From positions 1 to 16,099 of the forward strand of contig MGUX01000120.1 of assembly GCA_001800185.1 (NCBI GenBank): 16,099 nucleotides of DNA, written 5' to 3'. This document shows positions 7,219 through 14,998 of the stretch, one piece after another. Made by a program: the position numbers and the translations under genes. Source of the stretch: Elusimicrobia bacterium RIFCSPLOWO2_12_FULL_59_9 (GTDB lineage: Bacteria > Elusimicrobiota > Elusimicrobia > O2-12-FULL-59-9). The notes below the pieces were generated by a model. That model was given only the letters and a program-made list of their open reading frames with translations. It was not told where the DNA came from and searched no databases. Positions within the stretch are counted from its first letter, which is position 1. Each line of letters opens with the position of its first letter.

Positions 7219-7822
7219 CCCCGCCTCGCTGGGAGCGGCGCTTTGCTGCGCTTTGGCCGCCGCCGCGCCCGAGATTTGCCGCGCCGCGCAGTTGCGCGTC
7301 ACCGCCTTCAAGGCTGTCCACTCGGGGGCTGAAAAAGAAATCAACCTCACTTTCAACCATGCCCTGGCCCTGGCGCGCCTGCGGCTGGTCTCCAACGGCG
7401 AATTCAACTCTTTTCAGCTTCCGGCCTATGAAGGAAAGAACGGCAAGCTCTATCCCGAGATGCGCATCCTCACGCAACGGCTGCATACAGAGGTCTTGGA
7501 GCGCGCCCTGGCGGCCTTCAAGAAGGGCCCCTCTCCGACATCCGCCGCCGCCCAAAAAATCGCTCCCGGCGCGGACTTCCGGGTCGGGAGCGTCGCGCTG
7601 CTCCCCTATCCGAAACGGGTCGCCAACGTGGAAGTTGTCTTTGAAAACGAGCTGGCGGTCGTTTTCGGCATTCTAAAAAAGCCCAACGGCGCCGTTGAAC
7701 TGCTCTATCCCGGACAGGGTTCCAAATGCTTTAAAATCCTGGACCCAAAATTGCGGCTCAGAATCGAAAAAGATATACTGGCGGCCTACCATAATGCCAT
7801 CAAAATAGAGGAAAATAAGTGA
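7202..7822 (+). CDS. Exported protein with two tandem SpoVG-like domains
   Basis: A 206-residue protein. Residues 1-28 look like a Sec signal peptide (hydrophobic core GAALCCALAAAA, likely cleavage near CRA/AQ). The mature part can be read as two copies of a SpoVG-like fold: residues 31-107 (LRVTAFK...EINLTFNHALALARLRLV...YPEMRILTQRL...ALAAFKK) and 125-200 (FRVGSVALL...VEVVFENELAVVFGIL...FKILDPKLR...ILAAYHN). Each shows the SpoVG order: short strand VTxV, strand with xxDxEFVVxxIxVI, strand ending in the P-S-type turn, then RD-H-type strand and a terminal helix ending in AxxxY/F. This assignment rests on remembered SpoVG sequence and pattern, not a search. TTG 7202 is the only start giving a signal peptide; no Shine-Dalgarno is seen, but it overlaps the HAD gene by 17 bases. 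SpoVG itself is a cytoplasmic nucleic-acid-binding regulator, so an exported form would have a different role. The stop overlaps the protease start (GTGA). Confidence 0.65.
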   Translation: MSARVNPASLGAALCCALAAAAPEICRAAQLRVTAFKAVHSGAEKEINLTFNHALALARLRLVSNGEFNSFQLPAYEGKNGKLYPEMRILTQRLHTEVLERALAAFKKGPSPTSAAAQKIAPGADFRVGSVALLPYPKRVANVEVVFENELAVVFGILKKPNGAVELLYPGQGSKCFKILDPKLRLRIEKDILAAYHNAIKIEENK

Positions 7823-9450
7823 AGCCCGCAAACACGATATTGATTTCCGCTTTGGCCGGCTTCCTCGTCTCGCCGGCTTTGGCGGCGGTGCGCGTTCAAA
7901 ACACCGCCACCGGCAAAACCCTCGGCATCGCCCAAGGCGGCCAGGTGCTGGTCAAATTCTCCGCCTCGGCCGGGGCCGACTGCCTTAAGGCCCACGGCGG
8001 CATTCCCGGCGCCGCCGTTCTGGGTAAAATGGAGTCCACCGGCTGGACCCAAATCGCGCTTCCCCCCGCCGTCAGCATCGAGCAGGCGATGGCCGCCTAC
8101 GCCGGGGATGCGGGGCACGTTCTGGAGGTCCAGCCCAATTACATCTACCATCCGATCGGCACAGTGCCCAACGATCCCATGGCACCCTGCCCGGTACCCT
8201 TCGACTCTTCGAAACCCACCTGCCAATACTGGCTGGAGCAGGTGGACGCCTACGGCGGCTGGAGCTTTGAGACCGGCGCCAGCAGCCGCACGACGGTGGC
8301 CATCTTGGACACGGGCATCGAAACGACGCACCCCGACCTGGCCGCCAACCTGCACGCCGCAAATCGCATGTACAACGCCGTCACCCAAACCACGGGCGCC
8401 GCCGCCGCGGCCGATATTTTGGGCCACGGAACCGGCGTGGCGGGGATGGCGGCCGCCGTCGGCAACAACGCGGTCGGCATCGCCGGAATGAACTGGTCGG
8501 CCAAAATCCTTCCGGTGCAGATTTTTCACAACGGGACCGGAGGCTCGGACTGCGCCGTCGGCGACGTCTGCGCCAATGACGCCGACATCGTGCGGGGAAT
8601 CGAGTACGTCGTGTCGGTCGCCACGGCCAACGTCTCTGAATTCGGCAGAACCGTCATCAATATGAGCCTGGGCTGCAAGCCGGGCTCCGACGCCATAGAA
8701 TGTCCGGCGTCCTGCTCTTCCGCGCTTCAAACCGCCATCACCGTCGCCCTCAACAACAACATTCCGGTCGTCGCCGCCTCCGGGAACGCCGATCCTGAAA
8801 ATAACTATTTTTTGGCCGTTCAGTGTCCCGCCAAGCTCTTAAACGTCGTGGCCGTGGGAGCCACTTCTTCGGGAGGAACCATCGCCTCTTTTTCCGGCCG
8901 CGGTCCCGAACTGGACGTGGTCGCCCCCGGAGACATCGTTCTAACCACCAAACTGGGCGGCGGATACAGCGCCCAAAGAGGCACCTCCTTCGCCTCGCCT
9001 CTCGTCGCGGGCCTGGTGTCGCTGCTGATGTCGGCCAAACCGGACGTCAGCACCGCCACCATCGTCTACACTCTGCGAAACTCGGCCGAAGACCTGGGCT
9101 CGGCGGGGTTTGACACCACCTACGGCTGGGGCGAGGTGGATGCATTCTCCGCCCTCCGTCTATTGACCCGGGGCTCTTTGGCGGCTCTGACCGGAAAACC
9201 GGAGGCCTATCCAAACCCTTTCCACAACGGCGGCTCCAATTCCCTGACCATCCGCATTCCGCCGGCCTTCCAGGGCAACAACCTCAACGTGCAATTCTAC
9301 ACCATGGCGGGAGAATTGGTGGACACCCAGCGCAGCCTTTCCTGGGACGGCCGCAACGAAGCCGGCCAGCGCGTGGCCTCCGGGGTCTACATCTACACGG
9401 TCAGGACCGACAAGGGCTTCCTCAAAGGCCGCGTGGCCGTCATTCACTGA
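7819..9450 (+). CDS. Exported subtilisin-like serine protease (S8) with FlgD/T9SS-like C-terminal domain
   Basis: A 543-residue secreted protease. Order of parts: signal peptide 1-22 (ISALAGFLVSPALA); an I9-like propeptide to about 120; catalytic domain about 145-445 with Asp164 (AILDTGIE), His203 (GHGTGVAG), oxyanion Asn323 (AASGNAD) and Ser390 (GTSFASPLVAG); and a C-terminal beta domain from 462 to the end. That last domain begins AYPNPF and contains YTMAGELV, SWDGRNEAGQ and ASGVYIY, ending GRVAVIH, the pattern of FlgD-Ig/T9SS type A C-terminal domains. Several Cys pairs in the catalytic domain suggest disulfides outside the cytoplasm. Start GTG 7819 has AGAGGA at 7807-7812 and overlaps the preceding stop, so the two exported proteins are made together. 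The protease is probably self-processed and surface-attached or released. Confidence 0.94.
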   Translation: MKPANTILISALAGFLVSPALAAVRVQNTATGKTLGIAQGGQVLVKFSASAGADCLKAHGGIPGAAVLGKMESTGWTQIALPPAVSIEQAMAAYAGDAGHVLEVQPNYIYHPIGTVPNDPMAPCPVPFDSSKPTCQYWLEQVDAYGGWSFETGASSRTTVAILDTGIETTHPDLAANLHAANRMYNAVTQTTGAAAAADILGHGTGVAGMAAAVGNNAVGIAGMNWSAKILPVQIFHNGTGGSDCAVGDVCANDADIVRGIEYVVSVATANVSEFGRTVINMSLGCKPGSDAIECPASCSSALQTAITVALNNNIPVVAASGNADPENNYFLAVQCPAKLLNVVAVGATSSGGTIASFSGRGPELDVVAPGDIVLTTKLGGGYSAQRGTSFASPLVAGLVSLLMSAKPDVSTATIVYTLRNSAEDLGSAGFDTTYGWGEVDAFSALRLLTRGSLAALTGKPEAYPNPFHNGGSNSLTIRIPPAFQGNNLNVQFYTMAGELVDTQRSLSWDGRNEAGQRVASGVYIYTVRTDKGFLKGRVAVIH

Positions 9451-11198
9451 GCGCTCCGCCGCTGCTTGAGGAGTTCCAAACCCTGGCGGGCCTGGGGATG
9501 GGAAGGGAAAATTTCCAGCACGCGCCCCCACTCCTCCCTGGCTCTCTTCGCGTCGCCCTGATAGAAATAAGCAGCTCCCAGAAGATACATCGCCTGCGAG
9601 TGCCGCGGGTCCAAGCGCAGAGTCTCGCCGTATTCGGCGACGGCCGCCGCGTAATTTTTCATATCCAGGTAGTTGTTGGCCAGAAAAAAATGCGCCTGGG
9701 CGTCGGCGGGGTCCATTTGCAGCGCCTCCCTCAAAATGGAAATCGCCTTGTCGTTTTGCTTGTCGGACTGGTAATGCGTCGCCAAATTCGCCAACGAAGT
9801 GGTCATATAGAACGCGATTTTTTCATTTTTTCCCCGATTGACGAGCCAGAAGGCCGCGGCCAAAAACGCCGCACCGGCCGCCGCGAACCCATAGCGCCGG
9901 GCGCGGAACCGCTCCCACAGGAGCAAAGAGCCGAACGCGGCGAAGACGATGAGCGCCGGCACGGAGGGCAGGCGGTATCGTCCCAAAAAGAGAAACATCA
10001 CCACGGAAACCGCGTTGACGGCGACGAAAACGTACAGCGGAAAAAGCTCCTTGAACCTGGAAAAGCCGCACAGCATTCCCAAGACGGCGAGCGGGAACAT
10101 GAAGCCGTAGCTCAGCAGCGGCAGGCGCAGCACGGCCGAGAACCGCTTGGCCAGATAATAATCCTCGATATCCGGCATCTCGAAGCCGTCGGCGAACATC
10201 CACGCCTTTTGGGCCAGGAGCCGGAGCCATCGCCCGGGTTCGGCGGAGATTTCGCGCAGGGTTTTCTTGAACCAGAACCGCGACACCTCGGAAGGCTTGA
10301 GAGTTGTTCCCGTCTCGAATTCGGCGATGCGCCGGGCGTCCTCCGCCTCAAACTCCGGCGTCTGCCGGCCGGAGGCCAGAGGCTCATACGTGCCGCTGGC
10401 GCCCGCGCGGTTGCCGATGTAGAAGTTCGGCCCCGCCTGGCTGGTGGTCAAAACGATGTCTTTTCCAACCAAATAATTATGAGCCAAGGAAGGCAGCATC
10501 GGGATCAAAGCGCCCAATAAAAAAAGCGCGCCGTAGCGCAGCGCCGGCCTCCGGAGAGCGCGGCCGCAAAGCCAAAAGGGCCAAGCCAGAAGAAAGGGGA
10601 TCATCAACACGGCGTTGCCCCGCGTCAGCACTAAAAGCCCCAGGCACAAGCCGGACAAAAACCAGCGCCCCTGCGACGGCTCGCGGCGGGCCGGCGCCAA
10701 AAACACCATCGCCGCGGCGCTCAAAAACAGGCTCAGGCCGTCCTTGAGCAGCGTGCCCTCATAAAAAATAGAAAGCCCGTAGGCCGCGCTCGCCAGCCCC
10801 GCCGCCAACGCCGTCTTCCGGTCGAAATATATCTCGGCCGTCTTATAAATGACGACGCAACCTAGCGAGCCCATCGCGATCTGCAGAAACCGGACCAGAA
10901 AAGTGTGGTAGCCCGCGAATCGATAAATCAGAGCCAACCCGTAGGGATAGAGCGGGTCCTGGTAAAAAACTTTGCCGCCTATCCAGGCCCCCGCCGCGAT
11001 GCGCTGAGCCCAATCGTTGTAGCTGGCCGCGTCTCCGGCGAAAGCGTAGAAGAAAGGATAGGAACGGCCGGCCTCCAGGATATGCAGCCATCGCAGCGCG
11101 AAAGCCGCGGAAAATACGAGGGCATACGGCCAAAGACGCCGCCACAGGCCCTGCGGCGGCGCGCCGGCATCGGAAAGCTTCTTTTTTTTGCGCGACAT
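9444..11198 (-). CDS. GT39/PMT-like membrane glycosyltransferase with C-terminal TPR repeats
   Basis: A 584-residue polytopic membrane protein. After a short basic N-terminus, hydrophobic segments alternate with loops to about residue 455. The first loop carries FAGDAASYNDW (Asp56) and QDPLYPYGLAL, resembling the first periplasmic loop of ArnT/PMT enzymes where the catalytic Asp sits. Such enzymes use polyprenyl-phosphate-linked sugars on the outer face of the inner membrane to modify proteins or lipids. Residues 466-567 are three consecutive 34-residue TPRs (units starting 466, 500 and 534, each ending in a DP or FP turn), probably periplasmic. Acceptor and sugar are not readable. The start at 11198 has no clear Shine-Dalgarno. 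Its stop overlaps the protease gene end by seven bases, tail to tail. Confidence 0.85.
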   Translation of the reverse strand: MSRKKKKLSDAGAPPQGLWRRLWPYALVFSAAFALRWLHILEAGRSYPFFYAFAGDAASYNDWAQRIAAGAWIGGKVFYQDPLYPYGLALIYRFAGYHTFLVRFLQIAMGSLGCVVIYKTAEIYFDRKTALAAGLASAAYGLSIFYEGTLLKDGLSLFLSAAAMVFLAPARREPSQGRWFLSGLCLGLLVLTRGNAVLMIPFLLAWPFWLCGRALRRPALRYGALFLLGALIPMLPSLAHNYLVGKDIVLTTSQAGPNFYIGNRAGASGTYEPLASGRQTPEFEAEDARRIAEFETGTTLKPSEVSRFWFKKTLREISAEPGRWLRLLAQKAWMFADGFEMPDIEDYYLAKRFSAVLRLPLLSYGFMFPLAVLGMLCGFSRFKELFPLYVFVAVNAVSVVMFLFLGRYRLPSVPALIVFAAFGSLLLWERFRARRYGFAAAGAAFLAAAFWLVNRGKNEKIAFYMTTSLANLATHYQSDKQNDKAISILREALQMDPADAQAHFFLANNYLDMKNYAAAVAEYGETLRLDPRHSQAMYLLGAAYFYQGDAKRAREEWGRVLEIFPSHPQARQGLELLKQRRSAQ

Positions 11199-11260
11199 GC
11201 CGCTATTAAACCAAAAATAGGGGTTTGGCCGCCTCTTTCCAAATGTAGTAAACTCTCGCT
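11199..11260. promoter_or_regulatory. Divergent intergenic region with weak promoters on both strands
   Basis: For the plus-strand DUF192 gene, TTGGCC (11225-11230) and TAAACT (11249-11254) are 18 bases apart, each four of six to consensus; the expected start of transcription falls on or next to the GTG at 11261. For the minus-strand glycosyltransferase, TTGGAA and TATTTT (plus-strand 11237-11242 and 11214-11219) are 17 bases apart, and a second TTTAAT (five of six) lies only six bases before the ATG. No Shine-Dalgarno is visible on either side, so leaderless transcripts are possible. Confidence 0.35.
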
Positions 11261-11611
11261 GTGACGGATGTCTTCAACGCCACCCGCGGTTGCCTCTTGG
11301 CCGAGCGCGTCGAGAAGGCCGACGGCTTCAGCGCGCGGCTTTTCGGGCTTATGGGACGGGCCTCGCCGGGCCCTCAAGCCGCCATGTGGCTCATTCCCTG
11401 CAGGATGATTCACACCTGCTTTATGCGTTTTTCCCTGGACGTTGTTTTTTTGGACCGGGACCAAAAAGCGGTGCGCGTTCTCCGCGGCCTGCTCCCGTGG
11501 CGCCTGTCTCCGTGGGTGCGCGGCGCGCGCAGCGCCCTGGAGTTTGAGTCGGGGGCTTTGTCCGGCCGCGTGGCCGAAGGGGACCAGTTGGAGTTTCGCG
11601 ATGGAAAATAA
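11261..11611 (+). CDS. DUF192 family protein
   Basis: A 116-residue protein of unknown function. It shows the family's core: RLFGLMGR near the N-terminus, then IPCRMIHTCFMRFSLDVVFLD, where family members typically have a W/F-M-K/R-N/F-T-x-x-x-LDxxFLD pattern, and SALEFESGAL, matching the A-L-E-x-x-x-G block near the end. DUF192 proteins have a small beta-barrel fold, are sometimes exported, and have no established activity. No signal peptide is seen here. GTG 11261 is the first in-frame start of the frame and has no Shine-Dalgarno; the predicted -10 element directly upstream allows a leaderless message. The last 11 bases overlap the methylmalonyl-CoA mutase start, so the two are likely co-translated. 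Confidence 0.85.
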   Translation: MTDVFNATRGCLLAERVEKADGFSARLFGLMGRASPGPQAAMWLIPCRMIHTCFMRFSLDVVFLDRDQKAVRVLRGLLPWRLSPWVRGARSALEFESGALSGRVAEGDQLEFRDGK

Positions 11612-13166
11612 ATTCTTGACCTCCTCGGGAATCGAAATCAGCCGGGTCTACAACCAAGCCGCGGACGCCGCGCCGCCTCCAGGCGAATACCCCTTCACCC
11701 GAGGCATCCACAAGGACATGTATCGGGGCAGGCTGTGGACCATGCGCCAATACGCCGGCTTCGGCTCCTCTAAGGAAACCAATAAGAGGCTTCGCTGGCT
11801 GCTGGAGCAGGGACAAACGGGGCTCTCCACGGCTTTCGACCTTCCCACCCAAATCGGCCTGGACGCCGACGATCCGAAGGCCGCGGGCGAAGTCGGCCGT
11901 GTCGGGGTGCACATCGGCGCCCTGCAGGACATGGAAGGCCTCTTTGAAGGCATCGATCTGGCCTCCGTTTCGACCTCTTTGACCATCAACGCGACCGCGC
12001 CCGTTCTGTTGGCGTTCTACGTCGCGACGGCCAAGCGGCGCGGCATCCCGCTCGAGCGGCTGCGCGGCACGCTTCAAAACGACATTCTAAAGGAGTACCT
12101 GGCCCGAGGCACCTACATTTTTCCGCTGGAGCCGAGCCTGCGCCTGGTAACGGACACGATCGTCTACGCCAACCGCCATCTCCCCGCCTTCCACCCGATT
12201 TCCATCTCCGGCTACCATATCCGCGAAGCGGGCTCCAACGCCGTCCAGGAAATCGCCTTCACTTTCGCCAACGCGGAGGCCTATATCCGCCGCGTCTTGG
12301 AGCGGGGACTTCCCGTGGATGAATTCGCCCCGAAGCTGGCCTTTTTCTTCGGCTGCCACAATCACTTCTTGGAGGAAATCGCCAAGTTCCGCGCGGCCCG
12401 GAAACTATGGGCGCGGCTGATGCGCGAGGATTTCGGCGCCCGCGACCCCAAATCCTGCCAACTCCGATTTCATGTCCAGACCTGCGGCTCGACGCTGACC
12501 AGCCAGCAGCCGCAAAACAACGTCATCCGGGTAGCGCTCCAGGCCATGGCGGCGGTGTTGGGAGGCTGCCAATCCCTGCACACCAATTCCTACGATGAGG
12601 CCCTCGCCCTGCCGAGCCAAAAGGCCGCGGAGCTGGCCCTGCGAAGCCAGCAAATCCTGGCCCATGAAACCGGCATCCCGGACAGCGTCGATCCGGTGGC
12701 GGGCTCTTACGCGGTGGAAGCCCTCACCACGGAGATCCTCCGCCGCGCCGAGGCGGCGCTGAGCCAAATCCGCTCCATGGGAGGGATGACCGCCGCCATC
12801 GCCGCCGGTTATCCTCAAAAGGAGATAGAAAGCGAGGCCTACCGCTCTCAGAAAGAGATCGAATCGGGAGAAAAATCCGTGGTAGGCGTCAACTGCTACA
12901 GGCCCGAGGGCCGCGCGAAAGAGCAAGAAATCCCGCTTCTCAAGATTTCGCCCAAAATCGAGGCCGGGCAGGTGAAAAAGCTGGCGGCTTTCAAAAAAAG
13001 GCGCGATGGGAGCAAAGCGAGCCGGGCGCTCGACGCTCTGCAAAAAGCGGCTTCCAATCAAAGCGAAAATTTGTTTCCATATATACTGGCGGCGGTTGAA
13101 AACAGCGCCTCCTTGGGCGAAATCATCGGCGCCCTCAAGCGCGTTTTTGGAGAGTACAAAGCCTAA
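11601..13166 (+). CDS. Methylmalonyl-CoA mutase, catalytic (large) subunit without B12 domain
   Basis: Interconverts (R)-methylmalonyl-CoA and succinyl-CoA by a cobalamin radical mechanism; supports propionate or odd-chain/branched carbon metabolism. The 521 residues form a TIM-barrel subunit: GEYPFTRGIHKDMYRGR, RQYAGFG (Tyr51), FDLPTQIGLD, QNDILKEYLARGTYIFP (Arg169), ISISGYHIREAG (His206) and SLHTNSYDEALALPS. Tyr51, Arg169 and His206 keep exactly the spacing of Tyr89, Arg207 and His244 in Propionibacterium mutase; isobutyryl-CoA mutase replaces the Tyr and Arg, so methylmalonyl-CoA is the likelier substrate. There is no DxHxxG cobalamin-binding domain, so a separate small subunit must be encoded elsewhere. 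I chose ATG 11601, with GGAG at 11590-11593, because upstream codons lie in the DUF192 gene and are not mutase-like. Confidence 0.95.
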   Translation: MENKFLTSSGIEISRVYNQAADAAPPPGEYPFTRGIHKDMYRGRLWTMRQYAGFGSSKETNKRLRWLLEQGQTGLSTAFDLPTQIGLDADDPKAAGEVGRVGVHIGALQDMEGLFEGIDLASVSTSLTINATAPVLLAFYVATAKRRGIPLERLRGTLQNDILKEYLARGTYIFPLEPSLRLVTDTIVYANRHLPAFHPISISGYHIREAGSNAVQEIAFTFANAEAYIRRVLERGLPVDEFAPKLAFFFGCHNHFLEEIAKFRAARKLWARLMREDFGARDPKSCQLRFHVQTCGSTLTSQQPQNNVIRVALQAMAAVLGGCQSLHTNSYDEALALPSQKAAELALRSQQILAHETGIPDSVDPVAGSYAVEALTTEILRRAEAALSQIRSMGGMTAAIAAGYPQKEIESEAYRSQKEIESGEKSVVGVNCYRPEGRAKEQEIPLLKISPKIEAGQVKKLAAFKKRRDGSKASRALDALQKAASNQSENLFPYILAAVENSASLGEIIGALKRVFGEYKA

Positions 13167-13167
13167 A

Positions 13168-14976
13168 ATGGCGGTTACCAAAGGTCTCGTCCGCAAGAAA
13201 ACCATAGACCAAATCCTTCTCGACCGCAAATTGGTCTCGGAAGCGGCCATCAAAACGGCGGATGAAAAGGCCAAGGCCACGCGCATCCCCTTGACGCAGG
13301 CGCTTCTGGAAGCCGGCGCCATCAAAAAGCCCGAGCTCCTTAAGGCCCTCACGGACGAATGGAAAGTCAAGGCCGTCGACTTGGGCCAAATGGAGCTCGA
13401 TCCCGAAATCGTCAAAATCATCCCGGAGCAGGTCGCCCGGCGGCACAACGCCATCCCCTTCGCCAAGGAGGAGAGCGTTCTTTTCGTGGCGATGGCCACC
13501 CCCAAGGATTTCTTCATCAGCGAGGATATTCAGCTCCGCACGGGGCTGGAAATTCAAAGCTATTACGCCCTGCCGGAGGACATCTTAAACGCCCTCAACA
13601 AGGCTTACGGCAAGACCGAGGGGGCTCAGATCGACAAGCTTTTCGACTCGGTGAAAGGGGACTCTCTCAAGGAGGAGGAAGGCAGCCTGGAGCTGCAGAA
13701 GGAGGAAAAGACGGATATCGCCGAGGTGGACGCCAGCGCGCCGGAAGTCGAAAGGCTGGTCAACGCTATCATCCTGACGGCCCTCTCGAGCAAGGCTTCC
13801 GACATCCACATCGAGCCTTTTGAGGACCCCACCGGCAAAAACAGCACGGTGGTGGTGCGCTACCGCATCGACGGAAACCTCCAAAAGGGCACCTTCGCGA
13901 TCCCCTGGGGCTACCGGACGGCTTTGGCGGCGAAAATCAAAATCATGACCAACTCCATGAATATCACGGAGAGGCGAATTCCGCAAAGCGGCCGTATTCA
14001 AATTCTGGCCCAAGGCAAGCCCATCGAGTTCCGCGTGGAGATGGTGCCCACCGTTTACGGCGAGTCCTGCGTGATGCGTATTTTGGACCGCTCCTCGGTC
14101 AACGTCACCATCGATCAGCTTTGTCTTTTGCCCGACACCCAGGAGAAGTTCCTGGCGCTGCTGCAGGGCATCGGGGGCAAGAAAAACTTCGGCCTGATCC
14201 TCGTGTGCGGGCCGACGGGGTCCGGAAAATCAACGACGCTTTATTCCGCCTTAAACTACATCAACCGGGCCGACATAAAAATATTGACCGCCGAAAACCC
14301 GGTGGAATACAACATCGACGGCATCGTGCAGGTGCCCGTCAATCCGGATCTCAAGCTCGGAGAAAACAAGAAATTCGACTTCGCCACCGCCCTGCGCTCC
14401 TTCTTGCGCCTGGACCCGGACGTCATCATGGTGGGCGAAATCCGCGATGAAGAGACCGCCCACATCGCCTTGGAAGCCGCCATGACGGGCCACCTTGTGT
14501 TTTCCACCATCCACACCAACGACGCCCCGTCGTCGCTCTCCCGCCTCATCGAGATGGGCGTTCCATCCTACATGGTCGTCGGAACCACGAAGGCGATTTT
14601 GGCGCAACGATTGGCCCGCAGGCTTTGCAAAGATTGCAAAAAGCTCGGAGATCTCAGCGCGGCTGAGCTCGCCACCTTTAAGGAAAAGGCGGTCGACATT
14701 CCTCCCGGCACGAAGTTTTTCAAGCCCGTCGGCTGCGATAAATGCAAAAAAACGGGCTATAAAGGCCGCGTGGGAATCCACGAATTGCTTGTGCTCGACG
14801 AAAAAATCCGCAATTTCGCCTTGAAAGAATACGCCGCGGATCCCTTGCGGGATTTCGCCGCCAAAAACGGAATGAGGATGATCGTCCAAGACGGCTTGGA
14901 GAAAGTCATTCAAGGCCTCACGACCGTCCGCGAAGTCATCGGAGGGACTGCGGAGGCCGAAGAGGTCAAAAAATAG
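13168..14976 (+). CDS. Type IV pilus / type II secretion assembly ATPase (PilB/GspE family)
   Basis: A 602-residue cytoplasmic hexameric ATPase that drives pilin or pseudopilin assembly. The N-terminal 150 residues form an MshEN-like domain (DQILLDRKLVSEAAIKTADEKA, then IPEQVARRHNAIPF), a fold known to bind c-di-GMP in some relatives. A charged linker follows, then the ATPase core: Asp box SDIHIEP, Walker A GPTGSGKS (Lys354), Walker B ending VGEIRDEE (Glu424), His box TGHLVFSTIHTNDA, and a zinc tetracysteine with Cys487, Cys490, Cys523 and Cys526. These features mark an extension ATPase rather than PilT. It starts one base after the mutase stop (TAAaATG), with GGAGAG 13 bases upstream. Pilus versus secretion use cannot be settled without the rest of the machine, which is not in this window. 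Confidence 0.94.
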   Translation: MAVTKGLVRKKTIDQILLDRKLVSEAAIKTADEKAKATRIPLTQALLEAGAIKKPELLKALTDEWKVKAVDLGQMELDPEIVKIIPEQVARRHNAIPFAKEESVLFVAMATPKDFFISEDIQLRTGLEIQSYYALPEDILNALNKAYGKTEGAQIDKLFDSVKGDSLKEEEGSLELQKEEKTDIAEVDASAPEVERLVNAIILTALSSKASDIHIEPFEDPTGKNSTVVVRYRIDGNLQKGTFAIPWGYRTALAAKIKIMTNSMNITERRIPQSGRIQILAQGKPIEFRVEMVPTVYGESCVMRILDRSSVNVTIDQLCLLPDTQEKFLALLQGIGGKKNFGLILVCGPTGSGKSTTLYSALNYINRADIKILTAENPVEYNIDGIVQVPVNPDLKLGENKKFDFATALRSFLRLDPDVIMVGEIRDEETAHIALEAAMTGHLVFSTIHTNDAPSSLSRLIEMGVPSYMVVGTTKAILAQRLARRLCKDCKKLGDLSAAELATFKEKAVDIPPGTKFFKPVGCDKCKKTGYKGRVGIHELLVLDEKIRNFALKEYAADPLRDFAAKNGMRMIVQDGLEKVIQGLTTVREVIGGTAEAEEVKK

Positions 14977-14998
14977 CCGGCATTTAACAGAGGAGCCT

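Noticed and set aside
7786..8730. 314-codon minus-strand open frame over the protease gene
   Set aside because: Composition rich in Gly/Val/His with no motif, antisense to the catalytic domain of the S8 protease.
12405..13517. 370-codon minus-strand open frame over the mutase and pilB
   Set aside because: No recognisable domain; antisense to two clear coding regions with intact family motifs.
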